DNA of 8,776 nucleotides from positions 1 through 8,776 of the forward strand of contig JAAZGN010000047.1 in NCBI GenBank assembly GCA_012511185.1. The letters run 5' to 3'. Source of the DNA: Clostridiaceae bacterium. GTDB taxonomy: Bacteria; Bacillota; Clostridia; Saccharofermentanales; DTU023. Below the pieces are notes generated by a model. It did no database searches and was not told where the DNA came from. It saw only the letters and a list, made by a program, of their open reading frames with translations. Numbering within the stretch: position 1 is the stretch's first letter; each line of letters opens with the position of its first letter. A program made the position numbers and the translations under genes. Shown here one piece after another: positions 1 through 6,252 of the stretch.

Positions 1-1
1 C

Positions 2-307
2 ATGTCCATGGTGGACCAAAAGGGCATCTGGGTACATGACTGCATCAGTGGCTATGGCTGGCTCGCCATCGCTCTTGTTATTTTCGCGACCTGGAATCCA
101 CTCCGAGCCATCTACTGCGCCATCATATTCGGCGGTCTCAGCGTCATGTACATGTACGTTCCCATCAAGGGCCTGCCTGTACCTATTTACCGCATGTTTC
201 CCTACATCGCCACCATCATTGTCCTCATCATCACCAGCATGATGCAGATCAAGGAGCATGCCCAGCCTGCCGGGACCGGCCTTAACTACTTCCGCGAGGA
301 ACGCTGA
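2..307 (+). CDS. ABC transporter permease, nucleoside/simple-sugar type (BPD_transp_2), C-terminal fragment
   Basis: This is the last 101 visible residues of a membrane protein whose beginning lies left of the window; the frame is open to the edge, so the ATG at 2 need not be the start. The fragment has hydrophobic segments near residues 17-31, 34-55 and 63-82 and a short polar tail. The segment reading GWLAIALVIFATWNPLRAI, then a second helix, a GLPVPIYRMFPYIATIIVLI stretch and a terminal polar tail, matches the end of the BmpA-associated permeases (NupQ/YufQ-like, COG1079), where a G-W-x-A-I-A-x-V-I-F-x-x-W-N-P motif precedes the last helices. In such systems two permeases and a duplicated ATPase import nucleosides or related compounds delivered by a BmpA lipoprotein. 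The partner genes would lie upstream, outside the window. A terminator follows 22 nt after the stop, so this is the last gene of its operon. Family call fairly sure; substrate is inferred. Confidence 0.75.
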   Translation: MSMVDQKGIWVHDCISGYGWLAIALVIFATWNPLRAIYCAIIFGGLSVMYMYVPIKGLPVPIYRMFPYIATIIVLIITSMMQIKEHAQPAGTGLNYFREER

Positions 308-329
308 TTTCCCGCCGCTTAACCTGTGA

Positions 330-361
330 AGCCCGCCGGCCTGCGACCGGCGGGCTTTTTG
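330..361 (+). terminator. Rho-independent terminator after the permease gene
   Basis: A perfect 10-bp GC-rich stem (AGCCCGCCGG at 330-339 pairing with CCGGCGGGCT at 347-356) with a 7-nt loop runs directly into a T-run at 356-360. It lies 22 nt after the permease stop and separates that operon from lpdA. Confidence 0.93.
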
Positions 362-404
362 TGCCCTGAGTCTGTTATAGTATTTCAGGACTAAATACAT
401 CGTG

Positions 405-410
405 AAGGAG
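405..410 (+). promoter_or_regulatory. Ribosome binding site that sets the lpdA start
   Basis: AAGGAG lies 6 nt before the ATG at 417. An in-frame GTG at 402 would add five residues, but it sits upstream of this site and has no Shine-Dalgarno sequence of its own, so ATG 417 is preferred. Confidence 0.85.
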
Positions 411-416
411 AGAACC

Positions 417-1778
417 ATGTACGATCTCATTATCATCGGAGCCGGACCGGGAGGCTATGTGGCCGCTGAAAGGGCTGGACGCGCCGGCATGCGCGTCGCC
501 CTGTTCGAAAAAGAAAACCTGGGAGGCGTCTGCCTCAACGAAGGCTGCATCCCCTCCAAGGCCCTTCTCAATTCAGCCAAACTCTACCGCCACGCGGCCG
601 ACAGCAAAGCCTTCGGTGTTGTTTCAGAAGGTGTTTCCTACGACCAGGCAAGGGTCATAAAACGTAAGAATAAAGTGGTTAGGAGGCTGGTCGCGGGAAT
701 CAGCAACCAGATGAGCGAGGCGGGCGTTGAGGTCATAGGTGCCCAGGCCATGATTATTCCCCGGGAGGGCGACGTATTCCGGGTCGAAGCTGACGATCTT
801 GTTTATGAGTCCCGCAAGCTCCTTATCGCGACGGGGTCGGAGCCTGTTATCCTCCCCCTGCCTGGCATCAAAGAGTCCTTGGGGGACACCGTGATCACTA
901 ATCGAGAAATCCTTGATCTGGAAGAAATTCCCAAGCAACTGATCGTGATCGGTGGAGGTGTGATCGGCCTTGAGATGGCCTGCTACTACCAGTCAGTCGG
1001 CTCCCAGGTGGTGGTGGTGGAAATGCTCGACCACATCGCCGGCAATGTCGACCCTGAGATCGGTCGCCGCCTGCAGCAAGTCTATGAGAAGTTAGGCATG
1101 GTGTTTCATTTATCGTCCTGCGTCACGCGTGTCGAAGGCGGAACGGTTTTCTTTGAAAAAGACGGCGCAGGGCAAGAAGTATCCGGAGACTGCATCCTCT
1201 TATCCTGCGGACGGCAGCCTGTCACCACCGGATTTGGTCTTGAGAATCTGCCCGTCAAGACAGAGCGCGGTGCCATCCTGGTCAATGAACAAATGGAGAC
1301 CAGCTGCCCGGGGGTCTATGCCATCGGGGATGTGGTCGGCGGCTATATGTTGGCTCACGCAGCCAGCCGGGAGGGCGAAGTCGCAGTCAATCACATGCAG
1401 GGGATTGAGGACCGCATGTCCTATCGCGCCATACCTTCGGTCATCTATACTGACCCGGAAGTTGCCGGTGTCGGGAAAACGAAAGAAGAACTGGACACCG
1501 GAGGCTGCGCCTACCTGGAAGTTGAAATCCCCATGGGGTGGTCTGGTCGTTATCAGGCTGAGACGGAGCGCGGAACCGGCCTTTGCAGGCTGCTTCTCGA
1601 TAAAGAGAGCAAAGAACTGTTGGGCTGTCATCTGCTGACGCCCTACGCGTCGGAGATGATCCTGGCCTTCGGAATCATGATCGAACAGAAAATGACCGTT
1701 GATGCCATGAAACGGACCGTTTTCCCCCATCCCACCATCTGCGAAATCGTCCGCGAAGCCTTGTTTCAACTTGGATAG
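417..1778 (+). CDS. lpdA: Dihydrolipoyl dehydrogenase (E3, FAD/NAD disulfide oxidoreductase)
   Basis: The 453-residue product has the usual family length. It reoxidises dihydrolipoyl groups on lipoyl carrier proteins, passing electrons through a redox disulfide and FAD to NAD+; it is a soluble homodimer. Visible motifs: FAD-binding GAGPGG at residues 8-13, the redox pair C39 and C44 within GGVCLNEGCIPSK, the second Rossmann motif GGGVIGLE at 179-186 with an acidic residue (E202) after its beta strand, which favours NAD over NADP, the FAD contact YAIGD at 301-305, and the C-terminal catalytic H438/E443 pair in the HPTICE segment. All key residues are intact. There is no N-terminal lipoyl domain. 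No pyruvate/2-oxoacid dehydrogenase or glycine-cleavage gene is visible nearby, so its partner complex is unknown; in anaerobes glycine cleavage is a common role (inference). No intrinsic terminator follows, so ridA, 88 nt downstream, may be cotranscribed. Confidence 0.95.
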   Translation: MYDLIIIGAGPGGYVAAERAGRAGMRVALFEKENLGGVCLNEGCIPSKALLNSAKLYRHAADSKAFGVVSEGVSYDQARVIKRKNKVVRRLVAGISNQMSEAGVEVIGAQAMIIPREGDVFRVEADDLVYESRKLLIATGSEPVILPLPGIKESLGDTVITNREILDLEEIPKQLIVIGGGVIGLEMACYYQSVGSQVVVVEMLDHIAGNVDPEIGRRLQQVYEKLGMVFHLSSCVTRVEGGTVFFEKDGAGQEVSGDCILLSCGRQPVTTGFGLENLPVKTERGAILVNEQMETSCPGVYAIGDVVGGYMLAHAASREGEVAVNHMQGIEDRMSYRAIPSVIYTDPEVAGVGKTKEELDTGGCAYLEVEIPMGWSGRYQAETERGTGLCRLLLDKESKELLGCHLLTPYASEMILAFGIMIEQKMTVDAMKRTVFPHPTICEIVREALFQLG

Positions 1779-1866
1779 CGGAACCATCCCTATGGTAAAC
1801 TTAAACAGGATCCAAGCGCCATAGGCAGGCCGAAGGCGCACAAAGAGCGATTATTGAGGGGACATC

Positions 1867-2247
1867 ATGCCGAAAACAGCCATCCATCCCGACCAGCTTC
1901 CCAAAGCAATAGGCCCTTATTCACCGGCGATTGCCGCCAACGGTTTTCTTTTCATCTCAGGCCAGCTTGGGATTGACCCGGCAACAGGTATCATACCGGA
2001 CAGCGTGGAGAATCAGGCCAGACTCGCCTTGGCAAACATGGACACTCTTTTGAGAGAAGCGGGCCTGGGCCCGCAACAAGTTGTGAAGACGACCGTCCTC
2101 TTGACCGACATGGATGATTTCGGTTCCGTCAATGAGATTTACGACAATTACTTCCCAAGTCCCTACCCCGCCAGGGCCTGCTTTGCGGTAAGACAATTAC
2201 CCGGCGGCGCCAAGGTGGAGATCGAATGCATCGCATCAATGGAATAG
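1867..2247 (+). CDS. ridA: RidA-family 2-iminobutanoate/2-iminopropanoate deaminase (YjgF/YER057c/UK114)
   Basis: The 126-residue product has the exact length of RidA proteins, small trimeric enzymes that hydrolyse reactive enamine/imine intermediates (for example 2-aminoacrylate released by PLP-dependent serine or threonine dehydratases) to 2-oxoacids and ammonia. Diagnostic positions are present: the IGPYSPAI segment with Y18, the SGQLGIDP segment near 31-38, the catalytic arginine R103 in YPARACFAV (equivalent to Arg105 of E. coli RidA), and E120 in VEIECIA. This set marks the active RidA subgroup, not the inactive Rid homologues. The start ATG is preceded by GAGGGG at 1856-1861, spaced 5 nt. 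The gene lies 88 nt after lpdA on the same strand and is followed by a terminator-like hairpin. Confidence 0.94.
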   Translation: MPKTAIHPDQLPKAIGPYSPAIAANGFLFISGQLGIDPATGIIPDSVENQARLALANMDTLLREAGLGPQQVVKTTVLLTDMDDFGSVNEIYDNYFPSPYPARACFAVRQLPGGAKVEIECIASME

Positions 2248-2272
2248 ACCGGCCGACCACCCAATCTGCAGG

Positions 2273-2311
2273 AGTCTGACGCCGGTCATCCAGCGTCGGA
2301 CTTTTCTTTTT
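2273..2311 (+). terminator. Terminator-like hairpin between ridA and mgtE
   Basis: A 10-bp stem with one G-U pair (AGTCTGACGC at 2273-2282 with GCGTCGGACT at 2293-2302) is followed by a T-rich run (TTTT, C, then five or more T, 2302-2311). It would end the ridA transcript. Only 26 nt separate its tail from the mgtE start, and 7 nt of a possible competing pairing (2247-2253 with 2281-2287) touches its left arm, so it might act as an attenuator for mgtE; that part is speculative. Confidence 0.8.
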
Positions 2312-2337
2312 CAGCAGGGTCCAAGGAGGTAAAGCAT

Positions 2338-3696
2338 ATGAGTGAAAAAATGGATGAAAAACTCTACATCAGTCATTTGAATAAGCTGTTGAAGAGCCGT
2401 GACTATGCCTCCTTATTGAGTGAATTGCGCGAGGACAATGAAGTTGACGTCGCCCTTTTCATGGAAACCTTGCCTGATGATGAAACAGCCTTTGTTTTCC
2501 GTATGCTCCCCAAGGAAATCTGCGCCGAAGTCTTCGCCCACCTCGAACCCGAAACACAAAGGCGCGTCGTTGAAGCCTTTACCGATGAAGAGACCACCCA
2601 GATGCTGGACCAGCTCTTCGTCGACGACGCGGTCGACTTCCTGGAAGAGATGCCGGCCAACATGGTCAACCGGATCCTGCGCCTGACCAACCCTGACAAG
2701 CGGCGGATCATCAACCGCTACCTGCAGTACCCTGAAGATTCCGCAGGCAGCATCATGACGGCCGAATACACGCGGTTGAAGCGGGACATGACAGTTTCCC
2801 AGGCCATCACCCATCTCAGAACCTTCGGCGAAGACCGCGAGACCATTTACACCTGCTATGTCACCGATGACCAGCGCTTTCTGGAAGGTGTCATCTCGGT
2901 GAAGACCATCCTCCTCGCCGACGACAAGGACCGGATCGGCGATATCATGGAAACCGATATCATCAGCGCCAACACAAGCATGGACCGGGAGGATGTCGCA
3001 AGACTCTTCCACAAATACGACTTTCTAGCCATTCCGATTGTCGATAATGAAAACAGGCTGGTCGGCATCGTGACCATCGATGACGCAGTTGATGTCCTGC
3101 AGGAAGAAACAACGGAAGACTTCGAGAAAATGGCCGCCATCGCCCCATCGGAGAAACCCTACCTGAAGACCAGTTTCTGGCAACACGGCATGCACCGCAT
3201 TACCTGGCTTTTTATTCTCATGATCTCGGGTATGATCAACGGCTTGATCCTTCAAAAGCATGAGGCCGCTTTTATCGCCTATCCCCTGCTGGTCTCCTTC
3301 ATCCCCATGCTGACGGACACCGGAGGCAATGTCGGCTCCCAGTCCAGCACTCTGATGATCCGTGGTATGACCCTGGGTGAGATCAAATTCGGTGATATTT
3401 TCAGAGTCATCCTCAAAGAATCAGCCACCAGCCTCCTCATGGGCCTGGTTCTCAGTGCGGTCAACTTCGTGCGCGTCTATCTGGTCTATAAAGATCCGAT
3501 CACGGCACTGATCCTGGCCTTGGCCATGATGGCCACCGTTTTCATGGCCGCAGTCATCGGCGGCGTTTTACCTTTGATCGCAAAAAAGCTGAAAATCGAT
3601 CCCGCCATTATGGCAGCCACTCTCATCACAACCCTGGTCGATGCCGCCGCTCTCGCCATCTATTTCGCCATTGCCCTTGCGCTCCTGCCCATCTGA
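2338..3696 (+). CDS. mgtE: Magnesium transporter/channel MgtE
   Basis: The 452-residue product has the length and full domain order of MgtE, a homodimeric Mg2+ channel of the cytoplasmic membrane gated by cytosolic Mg2+. Residues about 1-130 form the acidic helical MgtE N domain, 137-198 and 199-257 two CBS domains, about 258-285 the connecting (plug) helix, and 289-452 a five-helix membrane domain (about 289-310, 312-335, 360-382, 388-412, 424-450). The pore signature at 323-336 (PMLTDTGGNVGSQS) and the conserved pore aspartate D435 in the last helix (TTLVD; equivalent to Asp432 of the Thermus protein) are both present. The start is well set by AAGGAGGT at 2323-2330, 7 nt before ATG. The leader is too short for an M-box Mg2+ riboswitch, and no promoter fits between the preceding hairpin and the start, so transcription probably enters from upstream. 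No intrinsic terminator follows. Confidence 0.96.
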   Translation: MSEKMDEKLYISHLNKLLKSRDYASLLSELREDNEVDVALFMETLPDDETAFVFRMLPKEICAEVFAHLEPETQRRVVEAFTDEETTQMLDQLFVDDAVDFLEEMPANMVNRILRLTNPDKRRIINRYLQYPEDSAGSIMTAEYTRLKRDMTVSQAITHLRTFGEDRETIYTCYVTDDQRFLEGVISVKTILLADDKDRIGDIMETDIISANTSMDREDVARLFHKYDFLAIPIVDNENRLVGIVTIDDAVDVLQEETTEDFEKMAAIAPSEKPYLKTSFWQHGMHRITWLFILMISGMINGLILQKHEAAFIAYPLLVSFIPMLTDTGGNVGSQSSTLMIRGMTLGEIKFGDIFRVILKESATSLLMGLVLSAVNFVRVYLVYKDPITALILALAMMATVFMAAVIGGVLPLIAKKLKIDPAIMAATLITTLVDAAALAIYFAIALALLPI

Positions 3697-3975
3697 AAGA
3701 TAACCCTGCCCCCGTCTTCCGGGCAAATACACAGGATTGCTGTCTCTAAAACCGGAAAACATGTTCAGTCAATCGGGTAGGACCCCGGCCATTAGATGGC
3801 CGGAGAACCTCCGAAACGCCTGACAAATTGCAGATAAATGGCAGACAATGCTGGACTGTGAGACAAAAAACGTCGCTTCGAGCAAGAAATTTGCAGATCA
3901 TAATTCATCAGGGCTGGATCCTCGTTTATTAAGCGCTCTCACCTTCAACAACTTGCCCTGTCAGCCTGTAATGCC
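3697..3975. other. Non-coding intergenic stretch with hairpin and short repeats
   Basis: No credible coding region is seen between mgtE and the promoter of the zinc-ribbon gene. Content: a weak 5-bp inverted repeat TGCCC/GGGCA (3707-3711, 3721-3725) without a T-run; the compound hairpin at 3773-3814; and two copies of a near-identical short sequence, AAATTGCAGATA (3825-3836) and AAATTTGCAGATCA (3887-3900). I could not match it to a known riboswitch or small RNA. It may hold an unrecognised RNA or simply decayed sequence. Confidence 0.6.
3773..3814. other. Compound hairpin in the mgtE/zinc-ribbon gap
   Basis: A perfect 8-bp core stem CCGGCCAT (3785-3792) / ATGGCCGG (3796-3803) with a 3-nt TAG loop is extended, across an internal loop (ACC opposite AGAA, plus one extra base), by AGG (3779-3781) / CCT (3808-3810) and, after a GT bulge, by TCGG (3773-3776) / CCGA (3811-3814). 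No T-run follows on either strand, so it is not a normal intrinsic terminator. It could be a structured RNA, an mRNA 3'-end stabiliser for mgtE, or a repeat-element remnant. Confidence 0.55.
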
Positions 3976-4006
3976 TGCCGTGCACACTTTTCCCCTGTTC
4001 TATAAT
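3976..4006 (+). promoter_or_regulatory. Candidate promoter with consensus -10 for the zinc-ribbon gene
   Basis: TATAAT at 4001-4006 matches the sigma-70/sigma-A -10 box in all six positions. The -35 side is poor: TGCCGT at 3976-3981 lies 19 nt upstream, and TGCACA at 3981-3986 is too close at 14 nt. Transcription would begin near 4013, leaving a leader of only about 14 nt before the ATG at 4027. Confidence 0.5.
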
Positions 4007-4026
4007 GGGATAGAAGGTTGACCGAG

Positions 4027-4266
4027 ATGAATCTGATTAAAACAACTATTGTAAGGCGAAGAATGAAGTACGGCGCACTCAGAAAGAATTCTGTTCATGA
4101 GTCAAGCTCGGATGCCTATCTTTGCCCCCGCTGTCATAAACTGATCAGTTACGTCCCCGTCCAGTCCATCAAACGCTGTGTTTATTGCAATCAGGAACTC
4201 GGCTGGTCGCTCCCTTTTGTGGCGCCGCCGCCAAGTATGGAAACGGATGCACCTGATCAAGCCTGA
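4027..4266 (+). CDS. Small zinc-ribbon protein of unknown function
   Basis: A 79-residue protein that I do not recognise. A basic N-terminus (K5, R10-R12, K14, R19, K20) is followed by a four-cysteine zinc-ribbon core, C33-x2-C36 and C51-x2-C54 separated by 14 residues, then an aromatic/hydrophobic GWSLPF segment and a proline-rich acidic tail. Such ribbons bind one structural zinc and often contact nucleic acid or protein; no specific role can be assigned. The start was chosen as ATG 4027 because AGAAGG (4012-4017) stands 9 nt before it. A TTG at 4018 would add three residues, but it directly abuts that site. The gene has its own consensus -10 box and stands alone on its strand; its 3' end overlaps by 10 nt the end of the convergent gamma-glutamyl hydrolase gene. 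Coding status is supported by the ordered cysteine pairs, the promoter and the ribosome site, not by recognised homology. Confidence 0.7.
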   Translation: MNLIKTTIVRRRMKYGALRKNSVHESSSDAYLCPRCHKLISYVPVQSIKRCVYCNQELGWSLPFVAPPPSMETDAPDQA

Positions 4267-4994
4267 GTGGCCGCCTGGCACATCTTCACAAACAATGTAA
4301 ATAGAGCCGCCGTCTTTGGCTCGCTTTCGGAGAGTTCCTCCGGATGCCATTGAACACCCAAAATGGTTGATAACGCGTTAGGGATTGATTCCACGGCCTC
4401 AATCACGCCATCCCGACTCGTGGCTGTCACCCTTAAGCCGGGGGCCAGGGACTTGATGGCCTGATGATGAAAGGAATTGACTTCCGTCTGGCTGCCTAAT
4501 ACCTGCCGGATGATGGAACCGCTTGTGACCGCGACGCGGTGCGTCGTGGTTTGACGGCCTTCTTCCTGATCATGTTGAAGAGTGAATGTGGGGACACTGC
4601 CCAGATGCTGATGGAGCGAGCCACCGAGCGCGACGTTGATCAGCTGCATACCCCGGCATATGCCGAAGACGGGTAGTTTTCGCTCCAGCGCAAGTTGGAA
4701 GAGCAGCGATTCATAGATGTCGCGCAAGACAGATACCGACCGAACCTCCGGTTGCTGTTCTTCACCATAACGTGAAGGAGCGATGTCATTTCCGCCCGTC
4801 AGTATCAGGCCATCACAACAATCAAGGATGGATGTCAAAGAGCCGGTATCCTCCATCACTGGAACCGGCACAGGAGCCGCGCCTGCCCTCAAGACCGAAT
4901 GGATGTAGGCATTGTTCACCCGGCAGCGGCCGGATTCCTGCGGACGCTCTTCACTGATCCCATCCAAGCTGCACGATAAAGCGATCCGGATCAT
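4257..4994 (-). CDS. Gamma-glutamyl hydrolase family protein, PuuD/peptidase C26 (class-I amidotransferase fold)
   Basis: A 245-residue cytosolic enzyme, close to the 254 of E. coli PuuD. The family hydrolyses gamma-glutamyl amide bonds, as in gamma-glutamyl-GABA in putrescine breakdown. The catalytic triad is complete: C113 in the nucleophile elbow GICRGMQ, and H217 with E219 in GVQWHPEE. Also typical are LTGGNDIAPSRYG near 65-77, where the oxyanion region lies, and NSFHHQAI at 173-180. The reading frame is open for 57 more codons upstream, but those cross the hairpin terminator and the end of the previous gene. The start at 4994 (MIRIALSCS) has a GGAGGGGGTGA-type ribosome site and begins exactly where family similarity begins. 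No puuA, puuB, puuC or polyamine transporter gene is near, so the true substrate (gamma-glutamyl-GABA, another gamma-glutamyl compound, or folate polyglutamate) is open. Its 3' end overlaps the convergent zinc-ribbon gene by 10 nt. Confidence 0.9.
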   Translation of the reverse strand: MIRIALSCSLDGISEERPQESGRCRVNNAYIHSVLRAGAAPVPVPVMEDTGSLTSILDCCDGLILTGGNDIAPSRYGEEQQPEVRSVSVLRDIYESLLFQLALERKLPVFGICRGMQLINVALGGSLHQHLGSVPTFTLQHDQEEGRQTTTHRVAVTSGSIIRQVLGSQTEVNSFHHQAIKSLAPGLRVTATSRDGVIEAVESIPNALSTILGVQWHPEELSESEPKTAALFTLFVKMCQAATQA

Positions 4995-5000
4995 GCCGTC

Positions 5001-5010
5001 ACCCCCTCCC
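5001..5010 (-). promoter_or_regulatory. Ribosome binding site that sets the PuuD-like start
   Basis: Read on the minus strand the sequence is GGGAGGGGGT, followed closely by the ATG at 4994. It decides against the longer upstream starts in the same frame, including an in-frame ATG seven codons upstream that has no such site. Confidence 0.8.
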
Positions 5011-5047
5011 GCCATATAGTTTTTCACCGACAGCCTACCATAGGATC

Positions 5048-5075
5048 GAAAACCGCCGGAGATCCGGCGGTTTTC
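5048..5075 (-). terminator. Intrinsic terminator of the ABC importer operon
   Basis: GAAAACCGCCGGA (5048-5060) is the exact reverse complement of TCCGGCGGTTTTC (5063-5075), giving a stem of about 12 bp with a tight 4-nt loop. On the minus strand it ends in TTTTC and lies 37 nt after the stop of the substrate-binding protein. The A-run on the other arm would allow it to work in both directions, but no plus-strand gene needs it here. Confidence 0.88.
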
Positions 5076-5112
5076 AGTCAAGGAACACAAATGGCGTACG
5101 ATTTCCTTCAAG

Positions 5113-6252
5113 CTAGTCGAATCTTCCCTCCAGGATGGCGTCCAAGCTGGCGTCATCGAGTTCAACTCCGTAGAAGAGGCTGTAAAATTCGGCTACTTGC
5201 CCTTTGACATCCCCCCCGTAGACCTGGGGATAAAAGAGCGGTCCCAACCAAGCCAGACCGGCATAGCGGTTAACGGAGGGGGGGTTGGCCAGGAAGCCGT
5301 AAGGTGCAGAGGGCACCACGATGACCCGCCCTTCTTTGACGGCTGGCAGGGAGCTCCAGGCAGGATCGTTTTGCATCTCATCGGCCAGATTGGCTGCATC
5401 CACAAGAATGTAATCGGGTTGCCAGCCGATGATCTGTTCCATGGAGACCTCACTGCCGCCGCCCCGGTTGGCGGCTTCCACATCCGCTACGTTGATGACA
5501 GGCACGTATTCAAGGAGTTCGCTGTGAAAAGAGCCGACTGCGTTGGTGTTGAGGCCGGCTTCCCCCATGGCCCAATAGACACTGACGCGTTCTGATTCGG
5601 GAATGGTATCCCTGGCCTTTTCCGACAGGGCCAGCCACTGGTCGCAATAGGCGGCCAGCAGATCCGTACGTTCCGAATTCCCGATCAGTACTCCGAGGTC
5701 ACGGAAGGCCCGGGGCATGCTGGCAAAGGTCGCTTCGATAAAGACCGTCGGGAGATTGATTTGTTCCGTAATCTCGTCCAAATCCTCCTTGATGGAGTCC
5801 TTGGCTTCACCAATATCGACAATTACTTGGGTATTGGCCATCAGGGCAGCCTCCAGGTTGAAGCCGTCCCCCTTGCCGTAAAGCTGACCAACACTGGGCA
5901 GATCCCCTAATCCTTCCCCAAGAAGTTTGAGCTGGGTCTCGGTGACCGGATGGGCAACCGCCCCGATCAGGTCGGGCGCCGCTGTGAAGAGAACGATCTG
6001 GGCCAGGGGGCCGGACGGCACCATATGGGTCAGCCGGACCGGCAAGATGACATCCCTGCCTGCTGAATCCTGAAAAGTTCTTTCCTGGGCGGCTTGTGAT
6101 TCTGTTACGGCCGGATCCGTCGCTGGTACTGTGACCGTTTCCGTTTTCGTTGGATCGGGTTGTTCAACCGGCTTACAGGCGGTCAGGGCAATCGCCACTG
6201 CGGCGATCCACAGAACCAGGGTGAATAAGTGTCTTATTTTTTTCCTTTTCAT
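5113..6252 (-). CDS. ABC transporter substrate-binding lipoprotein, Peripla_BP_2 (iron-chelate/haem/B12 type)
   Basis: A 379-residue exported lipoprotein. Basic residues K2-K5 and R7, a hydrophobic stretch 9-24 and the lipobox LTAC give lipid anchoring at C26, followed by a threonine/proline-rich tether (about 27-57) and a two-lobed binding protein of the BtuF/FhuD/TroA-like class (about 58-370) with the usual opening, FQDSAGRDVILP, at 60-71. Near the C-terminus a PPSVNR motif (324-329) followed by a WLGPLFYPQVY stretch and FYSLFYGVEL (356-365) resembles a subset of Peripla_BP_2 proteins usually labelled iron-complex binding; the true ligand is not set by this. The start has GAGGAG (6259-6264) spaced 6 nt, inside the end of the ATPase gene, whose frame continues 80 nt into this one. 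It is the last gene of the operon and is followed by a hairpin terminator. Confidence 0.92.
   Translation of the reverse strand: MKRKKIRHLFTLVLWIAAVAIALTACKPVEQPDPTKTETVTVPATDPAVTESQAAQERTFQDSAGRDVILPVRLTHMVPSGPLAQIVLFTAAPDLIGAVAHPVTETQLKLLGEGLGDLPSVGQLYGKGDGFNLEAALMANTQVIVDIGEAKDSIKEDLDEITEQINLPTVFIEATFASMPRAFRDLGVLIGNSERTDLLAAYCDQWLALSEKARDTIPESERVSVYWAMGEAGLNTNAVGSFHSELLEYVPVINVADVEAANRGGGSEVSMEQIIGWQPDYILVDAANLADEMQNDPAWSSLPAVKEGRVIVVPSAPYGFLANPPSVNRYAGLAWLGPLFYPQVYGGDVKGQVAEFYSLFYGVELDDASLDAILEGRFD

Noticed and set aside
376..381. TATAGT as a -10 box for lpdA.
   Set aside because: It matches five of six positions, but no acceptable -35 lies at 16-18 nt spacing (that stretch is in the terminator), so it is too weak to list as a feature.
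402..416. GTG start for lpdA five codons upstream.
   Set aside because: It lies upstream of and overlaps the AAGGAG site used by ATG 417, and family proteins begin at the M-Y-D-L segment.
1816..1839. Inverted repeat GCGCC/GGCGC between lpdA and ridA as a terminator.
   Set aside because: The stem is only 5 bp with a 14-nt loop and has no T-run.
1200..1841. 213-codon minus-strand frame opposite lpdA.
   Set aside because: It lies antisense to a gene with all catalytic motifs intact, and shows no recognisable domain.
2248..2337. M-box magnesium riboswitch before mgtE.
   Set aside because: The 90-nt gap is too short and contains only one terminator-like hairpin, not the multi-helix M-box.
3697..4026. 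tRNA, CRISPR array or attachment site in the longest non-coding stretch.
   Set aside because: There is no cloverleaf, no regularly spaced repeat and no integrase gene; the two short AAATT(T)GCAGAT copies are only a pair.
4995..5165. Longer N-terminus for the PuuD-like protein (57 extra in-frame residues from 5165).
   Set aside because: It crosses the operon terminator at 5048-5075 and the end of the lipoprotein gene, is unlike the family, and the ATG at 4994 has a strong ribosome site.
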